This document shows positions 25,083 through 33,849 of a stretch of DNA of 64,000 nucleotides, in pieces (the stretch's first letter is position 1; every line of letters begins with the position of its first letter). Below the pieces are notes generated by a model. The model ran no database searches. It was not told the DNA's origin and saw nothing but the letters and a program-made list of their open reading frames with translations. This DNA is from Paenibacillus lactis (GTDB taxonomy: Bacteria; Bacillota; Bacilli; Paenibacillales; Paenibacillaceae), in the NCBI RefSeq assembly GCF_017873605.1, contig NZ_JAGGKI010000002.1:248001-312000 (forward strand), written 5' to 3'. The position numbers and the translations under genes are program-made.

Positions 25083-27089
25083 ATGACTGCAAAGAGACGG
25101 ATGACCCCTGAGGATCTGTACCGGATGAGCTGGGTGAACGACCCGGTCGTATCTCCTGCCAGCGGCGCTATTGCCTATGTACATAAGACCGTTAATGAGA
25201 AAAAGGATGGCTACCGCACCCATATCCGGCTGTTTCCAGCCGGCGCGGATCGGGACATTCCGTTCACCGCGGGCGAAACGGATGGCGCCCCGGCTTGGTC
25301 GCCGGACGGTCAACAGCTTGCTTTCCTACGGAAAAAGGATGACAAGCCTCAAGTATGGACGATGCCGGCAAGCGGCGGCGAAGCTCGCCCCGTTACCGAT
25401 TTGAAATATGGCGTCAGCGCCTTTAAGTGGTCGCCGGACAGCAAGATGCTGCTCGTGCGAAGCGAAGTGGCGGATGCCGCGCAAGAGAGCGGAGAAGAAG
25501 AATCGCAGGAGCAAGGCGGGAAGGATAAGCTGCCGGAAGAGAAAATCTACAACCGTATCCGATATAAAGCCGATGGCGCGGGATTGTGGAACGGACGCCG
25601 GTCTCATCTGCACCTCGTGGATCTTGCGGCCGAAGAAACCAAGCAGCTTACGGATGGCGAGTTCGATGTGCAGTCCTTTGCCTGGTCGCCGGACGGCACA
25701 CGTATCGCTTATAGTGCCAGCACCGCTTCCGAGGCTTTTCCCGATCCGGACTTCCGACTGACGAACGATGTATTCGTAGCCGAGGCATCCGGCTCCAACG
25801 CCCGCCAAATTACGGATGGGTCGCTATCCATCGGAACGATCGCTTTCACGCCGGACGGCCGTCACATTCTCCTGCTCGCCAGTGATCTGTCCTGCGGATT
25901 CGCCACCCTCTCCAAGATTCATCTGGTTCCGCTAGCGGGTGGAGAATCCCGTATGCTCTTCCCGGACATGGATATCCAGCTGGGCCATGCGGCAGTCAGC
26001 GATATGCGTGCCGGCGCCGGCACGCCGCCGCTGTTCAGCAGAGACGGCCAATCGGTATATCTCCAGCTCAGCCAGGACGGCGGCGTGTACATCGGCCGTT
26101 TTGCACTGGACGGCTCCTCCTACGAGCTGGTCGTATCCGGGGAACGCGAGGTTTATCAATTCGCCCTGACTCCGGAAGAGAACATCGTATTCGCCGCAGC
26201 CGATTCCCTGCAGCCGGGCGATTTGTTCCTCTACTCGTCAGACAACGGCAGGGAGAAGCAGCTTACGGAGTGCAACAAGGAGCTGTGGGATGAGCTTGAC
26301 CTCAGCAAGCCGGAGGTATTCACGTTCCGCACCTCCGACGGTTGGTCGATCCAAGGCTGGATCATGAAGCCGGTTGATTTCAGGGAAGGCTCGAAGGTTC
26401 CGGCGGTGCTTGAGATTCACGGGGGACCGCAGGCGATGTACGCGCACACGTTCATGCATGAATTCCAGCTGCTGGCTGCTGCCGGTTATGCGGTATTCTA
26501 CACCAATCCCCGCGGCGGTCATGGATACGGTCAGGTTCACGTCAACACCGTCCGGGGAGACTATGGCGGCCGGGACTACCAGGACCTCATGGAAGCCGTG
26601 GATTATGTCCTGAATACCTATGATTACGTGGACGGCTCCCGTCTCGGCGTAACCGGCGGCAGCTACGGAGGCTTCATGACCAACTGGATCGTCGGCCATA
26701 CCGACCGGTTCCAGGCGGCGGTCACGCAGCGCTCAATCTCGAACTGGATCTCCTTCTACGGCGTCAGCGATATCGGGTATACGTTCACGCATGACCAGAT
26801 CTGGGGCAACCCGTGGGACGATCTGGAGAAGCTGTGGAAGCATTCCCCGCTCGCCTACGTGAAGAACGTGAATACCCCGCTCTTGATTCTGCATGGGGAG
26901 CAGGATCTTCGCTGTCCGATCGAGCAGGGCGAGCAGCTGTTTATCGCCTTGAAGAAGCTCGGCAGAAAGACACAGCTCATCCGCTTCCCTGGCGCTGACC
27001 ATAATCTGTCCCGGAGCGGCCATCCGCATCTGCGGGTAAGACGTTTGAGCCACATCGTTCGCTGGTTTGAGGAGCATATCGAGCGTTAA
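25083..27089 (+). CDS. S9-family peptidase (acylaminoacyl-peptidase/prolyl oligopeptidase type)
   Basis: A 668-residue cytoplasmic serine peptidase that cleaves short peptides. The N-terminal half is a beta-propeller with repeated WSPDG units (APAWSPDGQQLAFLR, FAWSPDGTRIAYSA). The C-terminal alpha/beta hydrolase domain has Ser527 in GGSYGG, Asp608 in HGEQDLRCP and His640 in GADHNLSRSG. The start follows TTGGAGGATGATTT. It is a single gene closed by a long hairpin terminator. Confidence 0.93.
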   Translation: MTAKRRMTPEDLYRMSWVNDPVVSPASGAIAYVHKTVNEKKDGYRTHIRLFPAGADRDIPFTAGETDGAPAWSPDGQQLAFLRKKDDKPQVWTMPASGGEARPVTDLKYGVSAFKWSPDSKMLLVRSEVADAAQESGEEESQEQGGKDKLPEEKIYNRIRYKADGAGLWNGRRSHLHLVDLAAEETKQLTDGEFDVQSFAWSPDGTRIAYSASTASEAFPDPDFRLTNDVFVAEASGSNARQITDGSLSIGTIAFTPDGRHILLLASDLSCGFATLSKIHLVPLAGGESRMLFPDMDIQLGHAAVSDMRAGAGTPPLFSRDGQSVYLQLSQDGGVYIGRFALDGSSYELVVSGEREVYQFALTPEENIVFAAADSLQPGDLFLYSSDNGREKQLTECNKELWDELDLSKPEVFTFRTSDGWSIQGWIMKPVDFREGSKVPAVLEIHGGPQAMYAHTFMHEFQLLAAAGYAVFYTNPRGGHGYGQVHVNTVRGDYGGRDYQDLMEAVDYVLNTYDYVDGSRLGVTGGSYGGFMTNWIVGHTDRFQAAVTQRSISNWISFYGVSDIGYTFTHDQIWGNPWDDLEKLWKHSPLAYVKNVNTPLLILHGEQDLRCPIEQGEQLFIALKKLGRKTQLIRFPGADHNLSRSGHPHLRVRRLSHIVRWFEEHIER

Positions 27090-27128
27090 GATCGATATCA
27101 TCGGCTGCTTCGCCCCTAACTTCACAAT

Positions 27129-27190
27129 GCCCCTTGCAATGTTCATTGGAATGCATCGCTTGCAAATGAACATTGCAGGGGCGTTTTTTT
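27129..27190 (+). terminator. Terminator of the S9 peptidase gene
   Basis: A long stem, GCCCCTTGCAATGTTCATT (27129-27147) with AATGAACATTGCAGGGGC (27165-27182) and one bulge, is followed by seven T residues. Confidence 0.88.
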
Positions 27191-27200
27191 GTGTTCAAAC

Positions 27201-27230
27201 AAAAAAAGTCCGCCAGGGATGCCCTGGCGG
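27201..27230 (-). terminator. Terminator of the asparaginase gene
   Basis: CCGCCAGGG (27210-27218) and CCCTGGCGG (27222-27230) form a 9-bp stem; on the minus strand it runs into seven U residues. Confidence 0.85.
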
Positions 27231-27301
27231 CAAGTGTATAAAATGGTGGAAGGAACTTCATAAGTTCAGTAGGATGACCGAGCCAACAGACAACAACGCG
27301 T

Positions 27302-28519
27302 TTACACTTCAGGCGTACCGTACGTTTCGAACCAGCCCTTGATCGTATTGAAATCGTCGGTAAAGGACAGGGAGAGCAGCAGCAGGATCCGTGCTTGCTG
27401 CGGGCTTAGGTTGTCGCCCGAAATAATGCCTTCTCCCCCGCCGTAGACGCTTCCCGAACCGGTGCGGGTGGTCGTTACGAACACAACGCCTTTCTCAATC
27501 GCCTCCTTTCGTGCGGCGCTCATCTCACGGGAGATGCCGCCGGCTCCGGTGCCTGCCGTGACGATGCCCTTCGCGCCGTCGGCGACAAAGCCCTTAATCG
27601 CGCCGCCCCCAGCTTGCTGGTAAGAGACCGCGATCTCCACCTTGGCGAGATCGGCTTTCGAAATTTTGCTCAGATCGAACACCGGCTTGCCCTCGCCGTC
27701 CGCCTTCGTTGCCCGAAGCGGTGCGCGGTAAATGCGGATATTCTCCTCATCAATGTAGCCGACGGCCCCGAGCATCGGCGTCTCGAACGTGTCCGTACGA
27801 TAGTCGTTGGTTTTCGTGACGCCACGGGCCAGATGTATCGTGTCGTTCAGCATCAGCACCGTCCCGAACGAGGCGGTGCGTCCGCTGCCCGCCAGCTTGA
27901 TGGCATTGTACAGGTTGGCCTGGGCATCGGAACCGATCACCGTCCACGGCCTCATCGCTCCTGTAATGACGACCGGCTTGTCGCTCTGCACGGTCAGATC
28001 AAGGAAATACGCGATTTCCTCCATCGTGTCCGTCCCGGTGGTTACCACCACGCTGTCATACGTCTCAAGCGCTTTGTCCACCGTCAGGGACAGGTCGTAT
28101 AAGTCTTCCATCGTATAGGCGCTGGAGCCGGAGTTGCCGAACTGGAGCGCCGTTACATCGGCAACTTTATCCTTGTTCGGCAGCTCGCCGACCATATCCT
28201 CAATCGCCAGCGTTCCTGCTCTGTAGGACTGGAAGCTGGTCGCATCCGTCGACTGCCCGGCAATCGTGCCGCCTGTTCCGATGACGAGCACATTCGGACG
28301 CGTCGACTGTTTAGAAGCCTCGGACAACGGCGGAACCGTCGTATTCCGTCCCGGCGCCGCAGCTGTCGATGCAGATGCAGGCGTACTAACCGTCCCTTTG
28401 ACCTCCGTTACCGTCTGGGCATATGCCGCATAGCTGCCGACCGGGGTTAACGAAATGACTAGTGCGGTTAAAGCTGCCGTGCTCCAGACGGCTATAGGGT
28501 GATTGGTTCTGGACTTCAT
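27302..28519 (-). CDS. ansZ: Secreted type II L-asparaginase
   Basis: A 405-residue exported enzyme converting asparagine to aspartate and ammonia. The signal peptide is about residues 1-35 (MKSRTNHPIAVWSTAALTALVISLTPVGSYAAYA). The catalytic threonines lie in VIGTGGTIAGQ and in VVTTGTDTMEEIAYFLD, and VITGAMRP is a further family motif. ATG 28519 is chosen because GAGGAG is eight bases upstream; the 28543 start would cover it. It resembles B. subtilis ansZ in type. An inverted repeat lies between promoter and start. Confidence 0.9.
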   Translation of the reverse strand: MKSRTNHPIAVWSTAALTALVISLTPVGSYAAYAQTVTEVKGTVSTPASASTAAAPGRNTTVPPLSEASKQSTRPNVLVIGTGGTIAGQSTDATSFQSYRAGTLAIEDMVGELPNKDKVADVTALQFGNSGSSAYTMEDLYDLSLTVDKALETYDSVVVTTGTDTMEEIAYFLDLTVQSDKPVVITGAMRPWTVIGSDAQANLYNAIKLAGSGRTASFGTVLMLNDTIHLARGVTKTNDYRTDTFETPMLGAVGYIDEENIRIYRAPLRATKADGEGKPVFDLSKISKADLAKVEIAVSYQQAGGGAIKGFVADGAKGIVTAGTGAGGISREMSAARKEAIEKGVVFVTTTRTGSGSVYGGGEGIISGDNLSPQQARILLLLSLSFTDDFNTIKGWFETYGTPEV

Positions 28520-28550
28520 GATCGCACGCTCCTCTGATGTCATATTTCCT

Positions 28551-28577
28551 AACTCAATACTATGTATTTATTGAGTT
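28551..28577. promoter_or_regulatory. Inverted repeat upstream of asparaginase gene
   Basis: AACTCAATA (28551-28559) and TATTGAGTT (28569-28577) are perfect 9-bp arms with a 9-base spacer, about 30 bases upstream of the start codon. It may be an operator or a leader hairpin. Confidence 0.45.
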
Positions 28578-28599
28578 CATTCTATTTTATGTTAATTAA

Positions 28600-28919
28600 T
28601 ATCACAAACGATAAATTCCTTCAATTAAGCGATTACATCTAGTTAATTCATGGTTTATTTCCGATTTATCGGCTTTTATCTTTAAATTTCGATTTGCGGA
28701 CACCATATCTGTAACTACATAATCCTACTTTATATGTGATAATAAATAACATCAATGACGTATGTTATTTTCACAACATAAAAAAGCCCGCCACTAGGCG
28801 AGCCGCTTTTATATGCTTGTTTGAATTTTCAAATTTTGTACATTGTACATCACTCGTTCTGTTGGTCCCGTATCTTATTCAACTGAACCCCCGCCGCCCA
28901 TTGTCCCGTCAGATCAATC
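28600..28919. other. AT-rich intergenic region
   Basis: There is no gene I can support. The region is very AT-rich and probably contains the asparaginase promoter on the minus strand. A weak hairpin with A and T flanks at about 28782-28812 (AAAGC and GCTTT arms with GCC/GGC inside) may terminate the minus-strand transcript of the sigma/anti-sigma operon. Confidence 0.45.
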
Positions 28920-29286
28920 TCAATCTCTCCCGGCAGGCTCCTCAACGGCTCCGTCTTCCGTTACCCGATACTCCATAATCTCCCCATCCGCCATATAGTA
29001 CAGCGAGGCAGACTGCACGGTCCCGTCCTCCCCGAATGTCACAAAGAGCTGTTCCTTCATGCTGCCGTTCGACAAGCCTTGGACATCGACCGATACGGCC
29101 TTCTCCGGGTACCGGTAGCCCTCCTTGGCGAAGTCGTACTGTCATGTTGCGGTGCCGCCGGCTTTGCCCGTCGTCTTAGGCTCCCCCAGCTGCGCCCGGA
29201 TGTCGTCATTGTCTTGCCGACGAACGGAACATCCTTAACGAAGCGTCGGGGGCGCTCTCATCCAGCACCAAGCTGAAATTTCTCAT
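28920..29286 (-). pseudogene. Decayed third gene of the sigma/anti-sigma operon
   Basis: A good start (ATG at 29286, AAGGAG upstream, four bases after the anti-sigma stop) opens MRNFSLVLDESAPDAS, then the frame breaks. Coding-like sequence resumes in another frame as DDIRAQLGEPKTTGKAGG, meets an in-frame TGA at 29142-29144, and continues as QYDFAKEGYRYPEKAV and LFVTFGEDGTVQSASLYYM to a stop at 28920-28922. At least one frameshift and one stop are needed to explain it. The DDIRAQLGEP segment recalls BamE/SmpA-like lipoprotein domains. Sequencing error is an alternative explanation. Confidence 0.65.
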
Positions 29287-29290
29287 CTCT

Positions 29291-30112
29291 TTATTCTCCT
29301 TCTCCCGCCTGTTTTTCCCCGGCATTCGTCGTAATATGGAACTCCTTCATCATATTGTGGAAACGCGCCCCGTAGCCTTCAGCCGCTTCAAGGAAATACT
29401 GCTGCTTCACCACAAAGCTTCCGCCCTGTCCGTTATCGAAAATATAGTAGCGCACGATCGGATCATTCCATTCCTTGCCGCCCGTCCCGCCTACCGCCCG
29501 GACTTCGAAGCCGTTAACCGGCTCCTGAATGGCTTCCGCCTCTACCTTCGGCTGATCCGACAGCTCGGCTTCCAGCCGTTCGGATACCACCTTCGGTGCT
29601 TCTTGGTCCTGCGAGATCTCCATGTACACTTCCGGATAGCGGTCATCCTCCGGCTTATGAACCGGCTCGATCCGATCCACGCCTTCGCCTTGAATCATCT
29701 TGAACCGGCTTTCGTCAATATAGATGACATAATCGGCGCTCTCATGCAGGGAATCCACGCTCGTCTCCGGCGACCCTTCCAGCTCCTGCTCCACCGTCTT
29801 CTGGGGAGCGAACCACTCTTTCACCTGGTCGATAAATGCTTGCACCGGCGGCGTCTGAACGCTTAATGCCAGCACAATCACCGCCGCAGCGGCCGTTCCG
29901 ACCATCCAGCTGGCCGTCTTTCTTCCCGAACGGCGCGCCTTCGTCTTCCGCGGGGCGAACGGCACCGCGGCCGGCTCCGAAGACTGCGATGCGCGCTCGC
30001 TGTCAATCCGCTTCTTAATCGACGCCCATATTTCATCCTGCTGCTTCATCGCGTCCTCCGTCCCTTTTTCCAGGCCGTCCTTCAACTCTTTCTCCCATGG
30101 CTCACGTCCCAT
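29291..30112 (-). CDS. Membrane anti-sigma factor
   Basis: A 273-residue single-pass protein. The cytoplasmic N-terminal region (MGREPWEKELKDGLEKGTEDAMKQQDEIWASIKKRI) is expected to bind the sigma factor. A membrane helix follows near residues 68-85 (SWMVGTAAAAVIVLALSV), then an external domain with YVIYIDESRF and EVRAVGGTGGKEWNDP. It overlaps the sigma gene by 11 bases, as is usual for a sigma/anti-sigma pair. The domain resembles DUF4367-type anti-sigma proteins, but I am not certain of the family. Confidence 0.75.
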   Translation of the reverse strand: MGREPWEKELKDGLEKGTEDAMKQQDEIWASIKKRIDSERASQSSEPAAVPFAPRKTKARRSGRKTASWMVGTAAAAVIVLALSVQTPPVQAFIDQVKEWFAPQKTVEQELEGSPETSVDSLHESADYVIYIDESRFKMIQGEGVDRIEPVHKPEDDRYPEVYMEISQDQEAPKVVSERLEAELSDQPKVEAEAIQEPVNGFEVRAVGGTGGKEWNDPIVRYYIFDNGQGGSFVVKQQYFLEAAEGYGARFHNMMKEFHITTNAGEKQAGEGE

Positions 30113-30644
30113 GCTGACTCCCTCCTTGTCTCTGCAGCATCCATTCCTTCAGCTTCTTCCGCGCCTTGAACAATCTTGATTTCACCGTATTGACGTTCAG
30201 CTCCATCATGTCCGCGATATCCTTCTCCGCCAGATCATTCAAGTATTTCAGCACGATGGGGATCCGATGCTCGTCATCCAGCCGCTGCACCATCTCATAA
30301 ACATCGCCGTGGCGGTCAAATTCGTAAGTGTCCGTCTCAGGTGGAAGGTCCGTCTCCTCCGAAATTTCCGAAGGTACCATCCTCGCATGCTTCTTCAAAT
30401 AACGGTTGCATTCGTTATAGAGAATCCGGTGAAACCAAGGGTCAAACGGTCTGCTCAGATCATACATCCCCAAATTGCGGTATACCCGGATAAAGGTCTC
30501 CTGGACGACATCCGCGGCGCTCGCCGCGCTGCCGGTGATCGCCGTTGCCGTTCGGATCGCCCGATCCGCATACAGCCGGTATAGCTGTTCGAACAGCTCG
30601 TCACTATATTCCTGTTGTAATCGTTGTATCAGGTCGTGTACCAA
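30102..30644 (-). CDS. ECF-type RNA polymerase sigma factor
   Basis: A 180-residue group IV sigma factor. Region 2 is at about residues 19-85 (LFEQLYRLYADRAIRTATAIT through DVVQETFIRVYRNL), and region 4 is IVLKYLNDLAEKDIADMMELNVNTVKSRLFKARKKL. I place the start at TTG 30644 (VHDLIQRLQQEYSDEL) because AAAGGAGG lies nine bases upstream; the longer GTG start at 30677 would put it inside the gene. It is followed by its membrane anti-sigma factor, pointing to an envelope or extracellular signal. Confidence 0.9.
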   Translation of the reverse strand: MVHDLIQRLQQEYSDELFEQLYRLYADRAIRTATAITGSAASAADVVQETFIRVYRNLGMYDLSRPFDPWFHRILYNECNRYLKKHARMVPSEISEETDLPPETDTYEFDRHGDVYEMVQRLDDEHRIPIVLKYLNDLAEKDIADMMELNVNTVKSRLFKARKKLKEWMLQRQGGSQHGT

Positions 30645-30734
30645 CCGCGCCTGCCTCCTTTCCAATTGGCCAATCACTTAAGATACCCCGGCATGGTTGC
30701 GCAAAGTTTTCGATTTATAATTTTTTCTCATGAC

Positions 30735-30780
30735 AAAAAAAGGATACCATGCTGCAGTGCAGTCACAGTACCCTTTTCGT
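30735..30780 (-). terminator. Terminator of the sucrose PTS operon
   Basis: On the minus strand AAAAGGGTAC pairs with GGTATCCTTTT (arms at 30767-30780 and 30738-30748) and runs into U residues. It lies just after the EIIBC stop. Confidence 0.75.
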
Positions 30781-30785
30781 GTTTG

Positions 30786-32207
30786 TTATTTCGCTTCCGT
30801 CTTCAAGTCGTCCAGCATTTTATCGTTAAAGCCGAACATCCAGGTCAGCACGAAGGTAATCGCCATCGCCGTCAGGTTGCACAAAATGTAGAGCGGCAGC
30901 TGGCTGTTCAGATACAGGAGCGTCCCCGGAATAACTGTAATCGCCATGCCGGTTGCCTTCAAGTGGAAGATCGAAGCCATGAAGCCTCCAATGCCCCCGC
31001 CGATCAGACCCATGATAAAAGGCTTCACATATCGCAGGTTCACCCCGAATATGGCCGGCTCCGAAATGCCGAGAAATGCCGAGAACGAAGATGGCAGGGA
31101 AAGTGCCTTCAGCTTCTTGTTCTTCGTCTTCATGCCGACGGCAAGGCAGGCTGCGCCTTGAGCCGCCATCGCGCTGGTAACGATCGCGTTGAACGGATTG
31201 CTTCCCGTCTGCTCCAGCAGCTGGATTTCCAGGAAGTTAAAGATGTGATGAACCCCCGTCACGACGATGATCTGATTGAAGAAGCCGATCAACAGTCCGG
31301 CGATGCCAAACGGAAGATCCAGCAGATACGTGACCGCGCTCAGGATGACGTCTTCAAGCGAGTGGAAGATCGGGCCGATCGCAAACAGGCCGAGAATGAT
31401 CATCACCAGCAGCGTGACGAATGGCGTCACGATCAAATCGATCGCTTCAGGAATGCGCTTCCGCAGATAACGCTCGAACTTCGCCCCAAGCAGCCCCATG
31501 AAAAATGCCGGCAGAACCGATCCCTGATAGCCAACCACCGGGATAAAACCAAACATAATAAGTGCTTCCTCGGACCCGTTAGCCACGCTATAAGCGTTAG
31601 GTAGAGCCGGGTTGACGAGCATCAATCCCAGCACGATGCCGAGCACCGGGCTTCCGCCGAATACTCTAAAGGTCGACCAAGCGACAAGGGCAGGCAAAAA
31701 CGCAAACGCCGTATCGGTCAGCACCTGGGTGAACATCAGGAAATTAGCCGAAATATCGTCAGGCGCCATCCCGAACCAGGCAAGCACCGTCTCCTGGGTC
31801 AAGAGGCCCCGCAGCCCCATGAACAGTCCCGTAGCGACCAATACCGGGATGATCGGAACGAATACATCGCCAAATGTGCGGATCGCGCGCTGAAGCGCAT
31901 TGCCCGATTTTTTCGCTTCGGATTTCAGCTCTTCTTTGCTTGTGCTCTCCAGCCCAAGGTTCTCAACTTCTTCAAAGATTTGGTTGACGGTACCGGTGCC
32001 GAAGATGATCTGATACTGGCCGGAGTTGAAAAATGCACCTTTCACCTTGTCGATATTCTCGACCTTCTTCTGGTCGATCTTCTGCTGATCATGAACCATA
32101 ATGCGAAGCCGGGTGGCGCAATGGGCAAAGGAAGCGATGTTCTCCCTGCCGCCGATGGCTTCAACGACCTGCTTAGCAATCTCGCGGTTATTAGCTGCCA
32201 TGCTCAT
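30786..32207 (-). CDS. scrA: Sucrose-type PTS transporter EIIBC
   Basis: A 473-residue phosphotransferase permease that imports and phosphorylates a glucoside, most likely sucrose. The IIB domain (1-90) has the phospho-cysteine Cys30 in SFAHCATRLRI. The IIC domain has about ten helices, with GVHHIFNFLEIQLLEQTGSNPFNA and LGISEPAIFGVNLRYVKPF near the substrate site. No IIA domain is present, so a shared IIA must serve it. The ATG overlaps the GH32 stop (ATGA). Gene neighbours support sucrose rather than trehalose. Confidence 0.92.
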   Translation of the reverse strand: MSMAANNREIAKQVVEAIGGRENIASFAHCATRLRIMVHDQQKIDQKKVENIDKVKGAFFNSGQYQIIFGTGTVNQIFEEVENLGLESTSKEELKSEAKKSGNALQRAIRTFGDVFVPIIPVLVATGLFMGLRGLLTQETVLAWFGMAPDDISANFLMFTQVLTDTAFAFLPALVAWSTFRVFGGSPVLGIVLGLMLVNPALPNAYSVANGSEEALIMFGFIPVVGYQGSVLPAFFMGLLGAKFERYLRKRIPEAIDLIVTPFVTLLVMIILGLFAIGPIFHSLEDVILSAVTYLLDLPFGIAGLLIGFFNQIIVVTGVHHIFNFLEIQLLEQTGSNPFNAIVTSAMAAQGAACLAVGMKTKNKKLKALSLPSSFSAFLGISEPAIFGVNLRYVKPFIMGLIGGGIGGFMASIFHLKATGMAITVIPGTLLYLNSQLPLYILCNLTAMAITFVLTWMFGFNDKMLDDLKTEAK

Positions 32208-33700
32208 TCATTCCCTTCCATATCATTTACGGCTTGCGCCAAATCCCATTTGGCTACCTTCAAGCCGGCACTGCCGTTATTGGCGAAAAACCGAATGCCC
32301 GTGCTGTCGGGGTGTGGAAAAATACGACTAGTAAACACTTCTTCCCCGTCGTTGATAAAACACTCCACCGAGGAAGTGTCCACAAACAAATGAAGCTTGA
32401 GGGACTTCGTCTGCACTCTGCATGACCGGGTCGAGCCGTACTTGCTGTTGATCCTCTCGCCGGCCTCCGAGCGATCAAACGTCAGGATTTGCCGCTCGAA
32501 GTCATAATGAATGACGGTACGCTCCGTTTCACCGGCCCGAAATTCGATGCCTACGGATTCGGCGTTCACATCGGCAAATTCGCAGATCAGCTCGAATGCG
32601 GTTCCGCTCACGCCTGCATATGACTTTTTCTCATTCGTTAGGGTGTCCTGTACCTCGCGGCGCTCTCTTCTCAGCTTCTCCAGCTCCCGCACCGGCTGCT
32701 GCACCAGCTTGCCGTCCCGAAGCTCCAGCGTCCTCGGCAGCGTCAGGCAGTGCGCCCAGCCGTGCGAATCCGTCGGGTAGCCGATCTCCGCCTGCCCCAT
32801 CCAGGCGACCAAGATCCGGCGCCCCTGATCATCCTCCATCGTCTGCGGCGCATAGAAATCAAAGCCTCTGTCCAGCTCATGAAAGGCGCCGTGTTCAAAA
32901 TCCAGCGTCTCCCGGTTCAGCGGCTTGCCGACCAGGTAACCGGATTGGTAAACATTCCGGAAGCGATCTCCTTGCGGCTCTATCCCTTGGGGACAGAAGA
33001 GAAGAACCCCCTGGCCATCGAGCTCAAAATAATCGGGGCATTCCCACATGTAGCCGAAATGCTTCAGCCCGGTCTTGATCTCCCCGGCGAAGCGCCAATT
33101 GAGCAAATCCGAAGACTCATACATGACGGCGGTCCCGGTGGCATCCTCTCTCTGGGCGCCGATGACGCAGCGGTACAGATCGGGATCCTTCCACACCTTC
33201 GGATCGCGAAAGTGCTCGGTATATCCTTCCGGCACATGATCGATGAGAGGCTCGGGAAGCTTGGTGACAGCTCCCGCTGCATCCATGACGGCCATGCACT
33301 GGAAGGAGCGTCTGTTCCAGTCACGATCCCTGGTATTTCCCGTGTACATCAAGTGCAGCTTGCCGTCCTTCACGATACCGCTCCCCGAGTAGGCGCCATA
33401 CCAATCATGCGGATCCCGCGGCTCGATCGCGATTCCGGCATTGCGCCAAAAGACCAAATCCTTCGATGCCGTGTGGTACCAATATTTGAGCCCGTGGTAG
33501 GTTCCGAGCGGAAACCACTGATAGAACAGGTGATACTCACCTGCAAAATAAGCAAACCCGTTCGGATCGTTCAAAAGGCCGGTGATCGGCTGAATGTGAT
33601 ACGTCTGCCTCCAGCCGCTATCCTCCACCTTCTTCCTCAAGGCGGACATTTCTTCGGGAGAAGCCTGTTCCAGGCGGCGGTATTTCTGTTCTCTGTTCAT
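32204..33700 (-). CDS. scrB: GH32 sucrose-6-phosphate hydrolase
   Basis: A 498-residue cytoplasmic invertase that splits sucrose 6-phosphate to glucose 6-phosphate and fructose. The catalytic nucleophile is Asp45 in LLNDPNG, the transition-state stabiliser Asp166 in FRDPKVW, and the acid/base Glu220 in ECPDYFE. A five-bladed propeller is followed by the C-terminal beta-sandwich (SLKLHLFVDTSSVECFINDGEEVF). There is no signal peptide. It is the first gene of an operon with the PTS permease and has twin operators upstream. Confidence 0.94.
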   Translation of the reverse strand: MNREQKYRRLEQASPEEMSALRKKVEDSGWRQTYHIQPITGLLNDPNGFAYFAGEYHLFYQWFPLGTYHGLKYWYHTASKDLVFWRNAGIAIEPRDPHDWYGAYSGSGIVKDGKLHLMYTGNTRDRDWNRRSFQCMAVMDAAGAVTKLPEPLIDHVPEGYTEHFRDPKVWKDPDLYRCVIGAQREDATGTAVMYESSDLLNWRFAGEIKTGLKHFGYMWECPDYFELDGQGVLLFCPQGIEPQGDRFRNVYQSGYLVGKPLNRETLDFEHGAFHELDRGFDFYAPQTMEDDQGRRILVAWMGQAEIGYPTDSHGWAHCLTLPRTLELRDGKLVQQPVRELEKLRRERREVQDTLTNEKKSYAGVSGTAFELICEFADVNAESVGIEFRAGETERTVIHYDFERQILTFDRSEAGERINSKYGSTRSCRVQTKSLKLHLFVDTSSVECFINDGEEVFTSRIFPHPDSTGIRFFANNGSAGLKVAKWDLAQAVNDMEGNE

Positions 33701-33746
33701 ATCCTTCTCCTTACTGGTCTGTTCTTAACAACATCACAACAGCGAC

Positions 33747-33827
33747 ATTGTAGTGGAACCGGTTCCAACCCGAGGTAAAAATAAAGGACGCAGTTCCAAA
33801 GTGTTTCAACGCTTTGGAACCGGTTCC
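33747..33827 (-). promoter_or_regulatory. scrBA promoter region with twin GGAACCGGTTCC operators
   Basis: The perfect palindrome GGAACCGGTTCC occurs at 33755-33766 and 33816-33827, 61 bp apart (near six helical turns, allowing looping). A candidate -10, TACAAT on the minus strand (33747-33752), sits directly beside the first copy. GTTCCAAAG (33793-33801) and CTTTGGAAC (33812-33820) form a further inverted repeat overlapping the second operator. Confidence 0.8.
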
Positions 33828-33849
33828 GATGCTTTGAGTATAATCGATT

